The notes: generated from the sequence alone by a model not told the origin. 64,000 nucleotides of DNA from Argonema antarcticum A004/B2 (GCF_023333585.1 NZ_JAIQZN010000039.1:1-64000); one strand, 5' to 3'; positions 51,786-61,587 are shown, counted from the stretch's first letter. Numbers and translations are program-made.

Positions 51786-54700
51786 TCAAGATTCGCCATC
51801 GAGCGCTTGCAGGGGAAGTTCTACGGTAATAGTTGTTCCCAGTCCCAGGCCCGGACTTGCGGCGCGGACAGTTCCGCCGTGTAGTTCTACCAAGTAGCGA
51901 ACTAGGGCTAGGCCCAGTCCAAGTCCGCCGTGCAACCTTGCGATCGTATTATGGGCTTGGCGGTAGCGATCGAATACATAAGGCAAAAACTCACGTTCAA
52001 TCCCTATGCCGTTATCGCTAATCTGGATCTGGGCATAAGAGGTTTGGGAAATTTGAGATTGCACAGAGTCGGCTGGGTTTTGATTTTCGATCGGCAATTT
52101 TTCCAGTTTGACCTCAATCCGTCCCCCGGTTGGGGTGAACTTGATGGCGTTGGAAAGCAGATTCCAGAATACCTGCTTCAAGCGATCTGAATCGCCCAAT
52201 GTGGCTATTTCAGAGTTAAGCGCCAATTCAAGTTGAATTTGCTTAGCGTCAGCAGACAGACGCACAATATCGATCGCTTCTGATAGGATCAACGCGAGGT
52301 TAACTGTGCAGACATTCAGGTAGATTTTACCAGTAGTTATGCGCGAAATGTCTAAGATATCCTCAATCAGCTTATTTTGCGCCTGTGCGCTGCGCTGAAT
52401 TACCTCAAGGCCCTTAGCGATCTTGGTCTCGTCTAAATGTTTGGTAAGCAGCAGCTTAGACCAACCCAGGATGGCGCTGAGAGGGTTCCGCAGCTCGTGA
52501 GAAAGGATCGAGAGGAACTCATCCTTAGCGCGGTTCGCCGCTTCAGCCACCTCGCGGGCTGAGTGTTCGCAAATTAGTAGCTGATGGCGCTCCTCCTCAA
52601 TTCGCCTGCGATCGGTAATATCCTCAATTGCAAGTAGGATCGTCTCTATAGAGCCGCTTTTCAGAGGGATTTTGCAGGCATTAAGCAGCATCGTCTTGTC
52701 GCCAATGTTTAAAAAATTATGGCTAACTTCAAAGTCATTAAGGGTGGTGTTGTTTGAGATTACCTCTGATAGAAGATAGCGCAGTCTGAGAATATCCCAC
52801 TGACGGTTACCCAAATCGAAGAGTAAATTCTGCTCTGTCTCTTCTGGCGTTACTTGAAAAGTTTCATAGAAAGAGGGATTCGCCGTCTTCACGCGCAATT
52901 CTGCATCGAGGACGACTAGAGGCGATCGCACTGTCTCCACAATCGATCGAGCATAATCGCGAGCTTCCTTAAGCAGATCGGCGCTTCGTTTGAGGGCGTC
53001 AATATCCACCAACGCCATTACTGTACCCTCAATCCGATTATCTGCGGTCTTATAAGGCCGTATTCGCAGGTCATACCAATGGCCCGATCGGTCTTGCACC
53101 TCAAGTTCAACTATGGTGGCGGTTTTGATGACATTAGATATTAACTTCTGCAAATTGGGGACGTTGATATGGGTACGAATATCGCCGATCGATCTGCCGA
53201 TGTCCGTAGGCAATATATTTAGCACCGTTTTCGCTTTCGGAGTGAAAAGTCGAATGCACAGATCGTTTCCCAGCATGACGATGGGGATGCTAACACTATC
53301 GAGCAGATTATTCAGATCGTTGTTGACCTGATTCAATTCCAGATTCCGATGTTGCAGTTCTTCGTTAATCGTGTTCAGTTCTTCATTCGTCGCCTGAATC
53401 TCTTCTTTGGCAGTTTCCAGTTCCTCATTCGTGCTTTGGAATTCCTCATTGCTCGACAAGACTTCCTCACTGGAGGCTTTGAGTTCTTCGTTGACGACCT
53501 CCTGTTCTTCGATAATGGATTGCAGATACTCCCTCGTGCTAGCAAGCTCTTGCCGAAGTTGGAGAATCTCGCGCTCTTGGTCTGCCAAAACGGTTTCCTG
53601 CTTTGGCTGAAGAGTCCTTTTCGCCTTGGACTGAGGAATATCTGGTAGAGTAACATCCTCAAACAAAACCAAGAAGTAGCCTTCAGAGGAGGCTAGAGGT
53701 TTAAAAGGAATCACCTCAATATTGACCGTCCTGAATTCCTTGTTACATTTGATTTGCAAGCCTTCTTTTCTAATCGCGATATTCTGCTCTTTCGCCTTAT
53801 GAATCGCTGTACGCAGATCTAACAAAAAGCCCGATCGTACCATTCTCAGGAGGTTGAGGCTGGCCGATCCTGGAGCGGGTTCTAGATAAAGACTAACCTC
53901 TCCCCGAAATTGCCGAATTTCCAGATCGTTATCGATCACCACACCGACTGGGGCGTATCTATTCAAGACGATTCGATCGGCCTCTTTTTGCAGATCCGAT
54001 CCCTTCGAGATGTCCTCGTTTATCCTCTTGGTAGTGTTTGATTTCTGTAGTGGATAGTTGCTGGTAGTAAACTCAAAATTCAGCCGAGGGACTGCTAGTT
54101 TTCTGGAATAAATATTGTACTTTTTGTCCACCACGGCAAACAGATCGGAGAATCCGCCCGTTCCCTCCGATGCTCCCAGCATCAGAAAGCCTGTGGATTT
54201 GAGCGCATAATGGAACAGCGGTATGACCTTCTTCTGTAAAACTGCGCCCATATAAATCAGCATATTCCGGCAACTGATCAGATCCAGCTTGGAGAAAGGC
54301 GGGTCTTGGCTGACGTTTTGCTTGGCAAAGACGCACATATCGCGAATCCTCTTGCTAAGCTGGTAGCCGTTCTCTATCTTGACAAAAAAGCGTTTTTTAC
54401 GTTCCTCTGAGACATGAAGCAAAAGCTTGTCTGGGTATATGCCTGCACGGGCTTTCTCGATCGCTTTTTCATTAATATCCGTGGCAAAAATCTGGATTTG
54501 AGGTAGGGTAGGCAGATCCTCCAAAAATTCCAGCAAGCATATAGCCATAGAGTAAGCTTCCTCACCTGTGGAACACCCAGGTATCCAGATCCTGATGGAT
54601 GCTTCTGGTGGTCTATCCATCATCAGCTTGGGAAAGACTTTTTTCTTTAACGCTTCATAAGATTCGGGGTCGCGGAAAAAAGTGGTGAAAGGGATCAGGA

Positions 54701-55586
54701 TGTCTTGGTACAAAGCCGCCACTTCGGGCGGTGTTTTCTGGAGATATGCGACGTAATCCTCCAGCTTTTGAAAGTGGTTTAGAATCAAGCGGCGCATGAT
54801 CCGTCGCTTGATAGTGGCGTGCTTGTAACGAGTAAAATCAGCCCCGGTGCTGGTTCGCAGCAACGTGAAAATCTGCTCTAGAAGGTTCGGATCTGACAAA
54901 GGTAACTCATCCGTTGATAAAGATGAGGTCTCGGCGACATAGGGATGGTGACCGATCTTCGCCAGCTCGTGGGCGATTTCTTGAGGAGGCAAGATAAAAT
55001 CTACATGACCGCTGGCAACAGCAGTGTTTGGCATACTATCGTATCTCGCTGTTTCTTCACACTGGGCAAAGGTGATGCCGCCCTCGGCTTTGATTGCCTC
55101 CACCCCCAGAGTGCCGTCTCCGTCCATTCCCGACAGAATTACTGCGATCGCTTTATTCCCCCGTTCTTTTGCCAGGGATTGCAGGAAAGCATCGATCGGC
55201 ATATACTTTCCTTCAATCTTCTCGCGGGGCATGAGTTTCAAAATACCCCTGATAATAATCATTTTTTTATTAGGGGGAATGATGTAGACGCAGTTTGGTT
55301 CTACTGCCATACCATCCTCGATCTGCCTAACCGGCATCTCAGTCGATTGGGAAAGGATCTCGCTCAACAAGCTTTTATGATTGGGGTCTAAGTGTTGGAT
55401 CAGCACAAAAGCCATGCCAGTATCGATCTCTAGAGATCCAAGTAACTGGGTAAATGCTTCCAGTCCACCAGCAGACGCTCCGATACAGACAATAGGATAC
55501 GATCGGTCCAAGGACCGATCGCGATCGAGTTCTGCTGTAGCAGGCGGCGGGGATTCAGATTGATTGGAAGAGTCACTGGTATTCAT
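51786..55586 (-). CDS. CheB-CheR-PAS-histidine kinase fusion
   Basis: A 1266-residue protein. The CheB methylesterase domain (about 30-215) has catalytic Ser38 (GASAGG), His65 (QHLDPNH) and Asp in SGMDGDGTLG (about 157). The CheR methyltransferase domain is at about 240-500 (IWIPGCSTGEEAYSMA). A coiled coil with NEEFQSTNEELETAKEEIQ repeats (about 655-750) joins two or three PAS domains. The HisKA domain has the phospho-accepting His in LSHELRNPLSAILG (about 1027), and the HATPase domain is at about 1120-1260 (SDNGIGIE; GLGLGLALV). No receiver domain is attached. It combines adaptation-type methylation chemistry with kinase signalling. Confidence 0.92.
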   Translation of the reverse strand: MNTSDSSNQSESPPPATAELDRDRSLDRSYPIVCIGASAGGLEAFTQLLGSLEIDTGMAFVLIQHLDPNHKSLLSEILSQSTEMPVRQIEDGMAVEPNCVYIIPPNKKMIIIRGILKLMPREKIEGKYMPIDAFLQSLAKERGNKAIAVILSGMDGDGTLGVEAIKAEGGITFAQCEETARYDSMPNTAVASGHVDFILPPQEIAHELAKIGHHPYVAETSSLSTDELPLSDPNLLEQIFTLLRTSTGADFTRYKHATIKRRIMRRLILNHFQKLEDYVAYLQKTPPEVAALYQDILIPFTTFFRDPESYEALKKKVFPKLMMDRPPEASIRIWIPGCSTGEEAYSMAICLLEFLEDLPTLPQIQIFATDINEKAIEKARAGIYPDKLLLHVSEERKKRFFVKIENGYQLSKRIRDMCVFAKQNVSQDPPFSKLDLISCRNMLIYMGAVLQKKVIPLFHYALKSTGFLMLGASEGTGGFSDLFAVVDKKYNIYSRKLAVPRLNFEFTTSNYPLQKSNTTKRINEDISKGSDLQKEADRIVLNRYAPVGVVIDNDLEIRQFRGEVSLYLEPAPGSASLNLLRMVRSGFLLDLRTAIHKAKEQNIAIRKEGLQIKCNKEFRTVNIEVIPFKPLASSEGYFLVLFEDVTLPDIPQSKAKRTLQPKQETVLADQEREILQLRQELASTREYLQSIIEEQEVVNEELKASSEEVLSSNEEFQSTNEELETAKEEIQATNEELNTINEELQHRNLELNQVNNDLNNLLDSVSIPIVMLGNDLCIRLFTPKAKTVLNILPTDIGRSIGDIRTHINVPNLQKLISNVIKTATIVELEVQDRSGHWYDLRIRPYKTADNRIEGTVMALVDIDALKRSADLLKEARDYARSIVETVRSPLVVLDAELRVKTANPSFYETFQVTPEETEQNLLFDLGNRQWDILRLRYLLSEVISNNTTLNDFEVSHNFLNIGDKTMLLNACKIPLKSGSIETILLAIEDITDRRRIEEERHQLLICEHSAREVAEAANRAKDEFLSILSHELRNPLSAILGWSKLLLTKHLDETKIAKGLEVIQRSAQAQNKLIEDILDISRITTGKIYLNVCTVNLALILSEAIDIVRLSADAKQIQLELALNSEIATLGDSDRLKQVFWNLLSNAIKFTPTGGRIEVKLEKLPIENQNPADSVQSQISQTSYAQIQISDNGIGIEREFLPYVFDRYRQAHNTIARLHGGLGLGLALVRYLVELHGGTVRAASPGLGLGTTITVELPLQALDGES

Positions 55587-55948
55587 AATTTGGATTCTTT
55601 TGCCTTATATAAGCAAAATTGGCGACAGAAATGGAATTTTTAAGCCTCAAATTTATATTCGTTTTTTTCAAAAGCTACTTTTAGCGGCTGAGTGTCCTAT
55701 TTGTCTCATTTTATACTGCACAAACGAATGGTCAACTTGACATGATTCCCGCCCGAACCAACATCCTATTAAATCCTACAATACCTTCGCCAAAATTCCA
55801 CCCCGTTGGGGAGGAATTTTGGCGACGGTATTGTAGGATTGGAAATTGTAGGTTGGGCTTTTGTGAAGCGAAACCCAACCTACAAATTAGTCCATTTTTC
55901 GGTTTGGCGAAGGTATTGTTTAAGAAACCTGGTTACCGATATTTGAAA
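55587..55948. repeat. Gene-free gap with two large palindromes
   Basis: CCTACAATACCTTCGCCAAA... (about 55776-55800) pairs with 55812-55837 over about 25 bp with one mismatch. TGTAGGTTGGG/CCCAACCTACA (about 55849-55886) forms a second stem; the same stem type occurs at 16384-16417 and near 51750. The two probably mark convergent or silent spacer elements. No gene is seen. Confidence 0.7.
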
Positions 55949-56539
55949 TTAAGACATAATTGGGTTAAGGTCTAAGACAAAACCAGGTAAAACATCTTCA
56001 CCGGAAAGAGTTGCAGGATTTTCGAGTATTTCCACATCTTGATTTGGGCGATAAATTTCTACTCGCCTATTTTTTCGGTCAATTAACCAACCCAATCTCG
56101 TACCATTGTCAATGTATTCTTGCATTTTTTCCCGCAATTCTTTTAGGGTATCAGTAAGAGAGCGTAACTCGACTACAAAATCAGGACAGATGGGAGCAAA
56201 TTTCTGTTGTTCTTCTGGGGTTAAAGCGTCCCAACGCTCTTGCTTAATCCACGATACATCAGGGGAACGTTCCGCACCGTTGGGCAGTGTGAAGCCGCTT
56301 GACGAGTCGAAACCTTGGCCTAGTTTAGTTTGTTTGTTCCAGATTCCTAGCTCAACCGCGAGATCGAAGTTACGGTTGCCAGTAACACTGCCCGTAGGTG
56401 GCATAATTAGTAATACTCCTTTGGCTGTGCGCTCAAATCTTAAATCGCGGTTGTTTTGACAGATCTGAAAATACTGCTCGTCAGTTAAATCGATTTTCAA
56501 TTTGAGGGTAGGTGGTAAGGCGATTGTAGGGACGTTCAT
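55949..56539 (-). CDS. Uma2-family (DUF820) protein
   Basis: A 196-residue Uma2 protein starting MNVPTIALPPTLK (56539); the upstream ATG at 56569 is less likely. It has SPDVSWIKQERW (about 91-102) and VVELRSLTDTLKELREKM (about 121-138), which carry the D and E residues of the fold. It is more distant from the three Uma2 genes at 25-28 kb than those tandem copies are from each other. Function is unknown for the family. Confidence 0.82.
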   Translation of the reverse strand: MNVPTIALPPTLKLKIDLTDEQYFQICQNNRDLRFERTAKGVLLIMPPTGSVTGNRNFDLAVELGIWNKQTKLGQGFDSSSGFTLPNGAERSPDVSWIKQERWDALTPEEQQKFAPICPDFVVELRSLTDTLKELREKMQEYIDNGTRLGWLIDRKNRRVEIYRPNQDVEILENPATLSGEDVLPGFVLDLNPIMS

Positions 56540-56640
56540 AACCTTATCCAAATATCTGTTGTTATACACTTTTAGGATATCAGGTTATCATTTTAAAGAT
56601 TGAGCAACTTCTCTCAGTTTTTCAATATATATTTTTTTTA

Positions 56641-57567
56641 ATGACTGCAACTGCCAACCCGAATATGTCCGATCGTCACAACCACGAGCCAGCAAATTAC
56701 AGCCGCGCCTTTGCGATCGCTATTGCCCTCAACAGCGGGTTTGTCATCTGCGAAGCTGTTTTTGGCATCCTGAGTCACTCCCTGGCGCTTCTAGCCGATG
56801 CAGGCCATAATCTGAGTGATGTTCTGGGACTGCTGCTGGCTTGGGGAGCCTCTATGCTAGCCCGTCGCCCCACCACGCCGCGTTACACTTACGGGCTGCG
56901 TCGTTCTTCGATTTTGGCCGCTCTTTTCAATGCTATATTCTTACTTCTCGCTGTAGGTGCGATCGCGTGGGAAGCGATCCAACGCTTCGTGGAGCCTAGC
57001 CCGGTGCTTGGTGGTATGGTGATCGGAGTGGCATCTGTGGGAATTGTCATTAACACAGCCACTGCCTTACTGTTTATGTCAGGCCGCAAGGGAGATTTGA
57101 ACATTCGCGCCGCCTTCTGGCACATGGCTAGCGATGCTCTAGTATCTCTCGGTGTTGTATTAGCTGGTATCGCCATTATTTTAACTGACTGGCTTTGGTT
57201 CGACCCAGTTGTGAGCTTGATTATCGTTGCAGTTATTGTTGTGGGAACTTGGGAATTATTCAAAGACTCCCTGAACTTGGCGTTAGATGCAGTACCAGAG
57301 GGTATCGAACCCCTGGCTGTGCAAACTTACTTGTCTGAACTCCTTGGCGTGGCTCAAGTCCACGACTTGCATATCTGGGGAATGAGTACAACTGAGATCG
57401 CACTCACCGCACATTTGGTGATCCCGGAAGGACATCCCGGCGATGCTTTTTTAGCTAAGGTAACCCACGATCTTCACGATCGCTTCGGCATCGAACACGC
57501 TACCCTTCAAGTAGAAACAGGTAGTTCTGGAAACCTCTGCTCTCAAATATCCTGTTCCAATCGATGA
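56641..57567 (+). CDS. Cation diffusion facilitator (CzcD/ZitB-like)
   Basis: A 308-residue CDF exporter with six membrane segments. The metal site residues are present: ALLADAGHNLSDVLG in TM2 (about 50-64) and FWHMASDALVSLG in TM5 (about 160-172). HxxxD in both favours zinc. The cytoplasmic C-terminal domain has the usual beta-alpha fold. A short His-containing N terminus (DRHNHE) may bind metal. It probably removes excess zinc or a similar metal from the cytosol. It is a single gene, divergent from the Uma2 gene. Confidence 0.92.
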   Translation: MTATANPNMSDRHNHEPANYSRAFAIAIALNSGFVICEAVFGILSHSLALLADAGHNLSDVLGLLLAWGASMLARRPTTPRYTYGLRRSSILAALFNAIFLLLAVGAIAWEAIQRFVEPSPVLGGMVIGVASVGIVINTATALLFMSGRKGDLNIRAAFWHMASDALVSLGVVLAGIAIILTDWLWFDPVVSLIIVAVIVVGTWELFKDSLNLALDAVPEGIEPLAVQTYLSELLGVAQVHDLHIWGMSTTEIALTAHLVIPEGHPGDAFLAKVTHDLHDRFGIEHATLQVETGSSGNLCSQISCSNR

Positions 57568-57582
57568 GATAAGAGTTCAGAA

Positions 57583-57867
57583 CTACTGCTGAGTGACTTC
57601 GTTGAGTGCTTCATGGATAACTTCATCACTCACACCATGACGCTTCAAACTTGCAATAAGTGCAGATACCGGATCGCCTTCTAGACGCTCAAGATCGGAG
57701 CGAAGTCCTTGTCCAATATAGGCACGCGCCAATGGCTGATAACCAGAAAACCCAAGCAATGGTGCTACTCGCTTCAAATCTTCGATCGTATCTTCGGGAA
57801 TGCGAATGGTGATAGTTGCCATTGGACGATTTCTATCTAGCCGCTTTTTCAATGCCTCAACTTTCAT
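57583..57867 (-). CDS. Ribbon-helix-helix antitoxin (CopG/BrnA-like)
   Basis: A 94-residue protein from MKVEALKKRLDRNRP with a DNA-binding ribbon-helix-helix core MATITIRIPEDTIEDLKRVA (about 16-35). A C-terminal helical tail includes ALIASLKRHG. The type is that found downstream of BrnT toxins in cyanobacteria. Its start overlaps by 11 bp a short frame that looks like the C terminus of such a toxin, whose body is missing. It therefore appears to be an antitoxin without a toxin. An internal start at the MATITIR methionine (57822) is possible. Confidence 0.75.
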   Translation of the reverse strand: MKVEALKKRLDRNRPMATITIRIPEDTIEDLKRVAPLLGFSGYQPLARAYIGQGLRSDLERLEGDPVSALIASLKRHGVSDEVIHEALNEVTQQ

Positions 57868-57919
57868 AATATTCACGCTCCTTGCGTGTCGCTTCACGAG
57901 CCGAAACGATCCGAATCAT
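57857..57919 (-). pseudogene. Beheaded BrnT-like toxin, C-terminal stub
   Basis: Reads MIRIVSAREATRKEREYYES from ATG 57919 to TGA at 57859-57857. The IRIxSAREATRKERxxYE pattern is the conserved C terminus of BrnT ribonuclease toxins, and the overlap with the antitoxin start is also typical. The catalytic N-terminal part is absent: the hydrolase gene ends 20 bp upstream. The toxin is therefore not functional. Confidence 0.6.
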
Positions 57920-57939
57920 GCTATAACGCGATCGAAGTT

Positions 57940-58923
57940 TTATTTTCGCTCAAAAGTTGCAATCAAAGGATTAGCGTTATTTAAAATATTTTCAAGTGCC
58001 TCCGATGCTTCTGGTTTGTGTCGAACGCGATCGTCAATAAACAAACCAACAACTTGGCCCAGCAGAGAACGAATTTTATCTTCCGACTGCGTAGCTGGTA
58101 AGTCAAGCAGCGATGCGCTAATGGTGGTGTCTAGCGGATAAGTTATAGAAAAGTGGTTGGCACCTTCCAGCAACATCAGATAGGTGTCATTTCGCCCGCC
58201 TGCGATCGCCTCATTGAAAGTACGCACAATTGATGTAGTAGCATTCCCGTTACTCAGTCCATATATCCCACTCATAGCGGCTATCACCCCATCCCTTGTG
58301 CCACCCATCATCAGCATTGGTAACGACGAAGGTAGAGGCAAAATCGTCCCCGGTGCAAACCCCAGCATAGTAGGTGCGGCGCTGTGGGCACCATAGGAAA
58401 AAGCCGCCACAACTTGCGGATAAAATTGCGGATTTGCATTTTCTAAAGCAATTCTGCCACCACCGGAATGTCCGCCCAAAACTATTTGTTGCAAGTTTAG
58501 CATTCCAGCTAGAATTCCTTCTGCTTGGAGGCGATCGAGTTCCGCTAACAGTGTTGGCAAAGCTAATGCAGTCGAACCAGTACCGTAAGTGGTGGGTGTA
58601 CACATTGCCATATTAACGCCGGGGGTAATACCAATTGCTTTTGGCAGGTATTCGGCAATCCAAGCAAAGGTAATTACCACCATTCCGCGAGTTGCAAGCT
58701 GAACTGCCAACCATTGGTATAGTGAGGGTTCGCAGTTAAACCCGCTAAAGAAAATAACTACTGGAAATGGTGCTTGTTCCGAGTCTGGCGGTAGAGTCCC
58801 TTGATAGGATTCGATGTTTTCACCTGGCATCCGAGCGGGATATAGCACTTTTAAATAAAGTGTGTCGTAGGGTGCAGTGGCGTTCTCTATTTTAACGGAT
58901 CGAAAAAAAGCGCGAACTGTCAT
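57940..58923 (-). CDS. Alpha/beta hydrolase (dienelactone/PAF-acetylhydrolase-like)
   Basis: A 327-residue hydrolase. The nucleophile elbow is GGHSGGG (about 150-156), the oxyanion strand FFSGFNCEPS (about 58-67), and the catalytic His lies in LEGANHFSITY (about 260-270). An acidic residue in MMGGTRDGVI (about 212-221) completes the triad. There is no signal peptide. The substrate could be an ester or lactone. It is directly upstream of the toxin stub, so a recombination probably joined the two. Confidence 0.85.
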   Translation of the reverse strand: MTVRAFFRSVKIENATAPYDTLYLKVLYPARMPGENIESYQGTLPPDSEQAPFPVVIFFSGFNCEPSLYQWLAVQLATRGMVVITFAWIAEYLPKAIGITPGVNMAMCTPTTYGTGSTALALPTLLAELDRLQAEGILAGMLNLQQIVLGGHSGGGRIALENANPQFYPQVVAAFSYGAHSAAPTMLGFAPGTILPLPSSLPMLMMGGTRDGVIAAMSGIYGLSNGNATTSIVRTFNEAIAGGRNDTYLMLLEGANHFSITYPLDTTISASLLDLPATQSEDKIRSLLGQVVGLFIDDRVRHKPEASEALENILNNANPLIATFERK

Positions 58924-58994
58924 GGAATTTTAGATTTTCGAGTTTAATTGTCAGGTGTTTTCCGGTATTTTTAACACACCCTTCCTTAATTTTA

Positions 58995-59909
58995 TCAACG
59001 AATCAATTGTTTTATTTCTCTCCACAGCAGCAATGCCCCACTATCGGAATGGCGTTGCGTGAAGATTCCGTAACTGGGGCTAAATAACAACGCCAGTACA
59101 AACAAGCTTGATGCTACTAATACGATCGCAGGGCCAGAAGGCAAATTAAAAAAGTAACTCAAGTACATCCCGCTGATACTGGAAATAATCCCAATTGCAG
59201 CACCAAGCATCATGACTTGATGCAATCTTTTGACTAACAAATATGCCGTTGCTCCTGGTGTGATTAGCAGGGATAAAACTAGAATGACTCCCACAGCTTT
59301 CATGCTGGCAACTATCGTTAATGCTATTAGCAGCATCAAGCCAAAATTGAGCAAGTTTACTGGCAATCCGACTGCTTGAGCGCCCAAAGGGTCGAAGGTA
59401 TAAAACAGCAATTCTTTATACAATAAACCGACAACTAATAGCACTATGGCGGCAATGAAAGCGGTATTCCAAACTTCGTCGCTGGTGACGCCCAAGATAT
59501 TGCCGAATAAGAAGTGATTGAGGTCGATTTTGTTGCTTTTTTGGATGAGAGTAATTAAGGTAATGCCGAGGGCAAAAAAGGCAGAGAAAACTATTCCCAT
59601 TGCGGCATCTTCTTTGATAGGCGATCGCGTCCTAATCCAAGCGATCGCCATCGTACTCAAAACCCCAGCAATAAACGCGCCGACAAAAATATTGGCCCCC
59701 AGCATAAACGCGATCGCCAATCCCGGCAAAACCGAGTGGCTGATCGCATCTCCCAGCAAAGCTAACCGCTGCACCATTAAATAACTGCCGACGACAGCGC
59801 ACAATAAACCGACTAAAATGGCAACGATGAGCGATCGCTGCATGAAACCGTATTGCAATGGCTCAATTAACGCTTCTAACATATTATTAAAGGAGGAATA
59901 GGCGATCAC
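58995..59909 (-). CDS. mntB: Manganese/zinc ABC transporter permease (MntB-like)
   Basis: A 304-residue (GTG start 59909) or 295-residue (ATG 59882, MLEALIEPLQYGFMQRS) permease with eight to nine membrane segments and the conserved LLGDAISHSVLPG loop (about 51-63) of family-9 metal permeases. The later ATG matches family N termini best, but the GTG overlaps the previous stop as GTGA, suggesting coupling. It forms the channel for the ATPase two genes upstream. A PhyH-like dioxygenase gene lies between the two. Confidence 0.88.
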   Translation of the reverse strand: MIAYSSFNNMLEALIEPLQYGFMQRSLIVAILVGLLCAVVGSYLMVQRLALLGDAISHSVLPGLAIAFMLGANIFVGAFIAGVLSTMAIAWIRTRSPIKEDAAMGIVFSAFFALGITLITLIQKSNKIDLNHFLFGNILGVTSDEVWNTAFIAAIVLLVVGLLYKELLFYTFDPLGAQAVGLPVNLLNFGLMLLIALTIVASMKAVGVILVLSLLITPGATAYLLVKRLHQVMMLGAAIGIISSISGMYLSYFFNLPSGPAIVLVASSLFVLALLFSPSYGIFTQRHSDSGALLLWREIKQLIR

Positions 59910-60751
59910 CCGTAAGCACCATTGGGCAAAAATCCCAATAATTGTTTTAACCTAGAACTTGCACCTTCGTAACAATGACTCGGCATTTGGTAATTCATAA
60001 ATGGATAATACTTATGTCCGACTAACCTTTTAGCATAAGTCACCTGTGTAATGTATCTAGTCACCTGCGAATCATTTCTCGAACCTCTATGCCACACTTG
60101 ATTATTGAAACACACGACAGAACCCTTCGCGCCTAAACAGCTATAAATTTTATCTTCATATCCCGAAATCTCACCATCACAAAGTTTCCCAAACAAATGG
60201 GAACCAGGTATAACTTGCGTAGGCCCATTCTCCACCCGCAGAACATCAGTCAAGTAATAATTGGCGGTAAATGCCAGCACGTTTAGCCGCACATTCGTTA
60301 AAGGTTTACCGTCAAGAGATAGGATATGTGGCGTATCATCTTGATGCCATTTATTGCCAGCAAGTCCATCTGTTTCTGGAGAAACTTTAAAAGAATTATT
60401 GTGAATTACATGGATCGCATTCGCATTGGGGATGCCATCAGAGATCGAGTATCCCTCTCCATTAGCGCCTCCGATTAAATGTTCGGCAAATGTTACGACT
60501 GGCTCTAATTCAAAAAGATTTAAATTAGGTTGGGAATGCTCGAACATTCGCTTCATTATCTGGCGAGAGTTACCAGCTTTTTTCTGACCGACCTCCTCGA
60601 TCAGAGCTTCATCTAAATCATTTCTCAGTAACTCGCATTGTGCTGGTGTTAAGACATTGTGAATAACCAGAAAACCATTAGCATGAAAGAATGCAATCCA
60701 TTCATCCAATTGTTCTGCTGTTGGCACATTACCAGCTAAATACTCAGCCAT
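59906..60751 (-). CDS. PhyH-like Fe(II)/2-oxoglutarate dioxygenase
   Basis: A 281-residue member of the phytanoyl-CoA dioxygenase superfamily. The facial triad is readable: HQD in NKWHQDDTPH (His136, Asp138) and the distal His in NQVWHRGSRND (His221), with Arg near 225-231 for 2-oxoglutarate. The substrate is unknown. The gene is 14 bp after the ABC ATPase stop and overlaps the permease frame by 4 bp, so it is embedded in the metal-transport operon. The product may act on a metallophore-like or membrane metabolite, which is inference. Confidence 0.85.
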   Translation of the reverse strand: MAEYLAGNVPTAEQLDEWIAFFHANGFLVIHNVLTPAQCELLRNDLDEALIEEVGQKKAGNSRQIMKRMFEHSQPNLNLFELEPVVTFAEHLIGGANGEGYSISDGIPNANAIHVIHNNSFKVSPETDGLAGNKWHQDDTPHILSLDGKPLTNVRLNVLAFTANYYLTDVLRVENGPTQVIPGSHLFGKLCDGEISGYEDKIYSCLGAKGSVVCFNNQVWHRGSRNDSQVTRYITQVTYAKRLVGHKYYPFMNYQMPSHCYEGASSRLKQLLGFLPNGAYG

Positions 60752-60765
60752 TATGTCCTCCGCAA

Positions 60766-61587
60766 CTAAGCAGCTTCGCCAGCAAAAAATCCTACATGAC
60801 CGCCATAAGCACGATATAGATTTTCCTGAGTTAGTACCTGTTGGCGAGAACCAGCAGCAATTAATTCTGTATTCAGCAAAATCAAGTCATCAAAATGAGT
60901 AATAGATTCGCCCAAATCGTGGTTGACGACGATAACAGTTTTGTCGGCGCGAGCAAGTTCGTGGAAAATATTAAAAATTATAGACTGAGTTTTTTGGTCA
61001 ATGCCAGAAAACGGCTCATCAAAACAGAAAATATCTGCCTCTTGAGCTAAAGCTCTAGCTAAAAATACCCGCTGCTGTTGTCCTCCCGAAAGTTGTCCGA
61101 TCGGACGATCGCAATATCCACTCATCCCCACCCGTTCTAGCGCATCTTGGGCAATTCGCCGACTTACACCTGAAAAACGACGAAACCAGCCACTTTTCCT
61201 GACTCTACCCATCATCACTACATCCCAGACAGTCGCAGGGTAAGTCCAGTCGATTTGCGTCCGCTGCGGCACATAAGCAATGCGATCGCGTTGATCCATC
61301 AAAGGTTTAGCGTCGTACATCACCGTCCCGCCACTAACGGGAATCAACCCCAGCATCGCTTTGAGCATGGTACTCTTTCCAGCACCGTTTGGGCCAATAA
61401 TCCCAGTGACCCGTCCGCTGTTCGCAACGCAGCTAACATCCCGCAACGCCTCTACCGTGCGGTACTGAACGCTCAGTTTGGTGATTGTTATTGTTGGGTG
61501 TAGGGCAGACCTCTCGCCTGCTACATCTCTAAGATCGCATACCATCTGACTCCAATGCCTGTCCCCTGACCAAGTAACCGTGTTCAT
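60766..61587 (-). CDS. mntA: Manganese/zinc ABC transporter ATPase (MntA-like)
   Basis: A 273-residue ATPase. Walker A is IGPNGAGKST (about 69-78), the signature LSGGQQQRVF (about 169-178) and Walker B IFCFDEP (about 191-197). DWTYPATVWDVVMMGR (about 119-134) is typical of family-9 metal ATPases. The N terminus has about 30 extra residues before the fold. The ATG follows GGAGGGCAGT, a strong ribosome binding site. It energises the MntB-like permease. Confidence 0.9.
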   Translation of the reverse strand: MNTVTWSGDRHWSQMVCDLRDVAGERSALHPTITITKLSVQYRTVEALRDVSCVANSGRVTGIIGPNGAGKSTMLKAMLGLIPVSGGTVMYDAKPLMDQRDRIAYVPQRTQIDWTYPATVWDVVMMGRVRKSGWFRRFSGVSRRIAQDALERVGMSGYCDRPIGQLSGGQQQRVFLARALAQEADIFCFDEPFSGIDQKTQSIIFNIFHELARADKTVIVVNHDLGESITHFDDLILLNTELIAAGSRQQVLTQENLYRAYGGHVGFFAGEAA

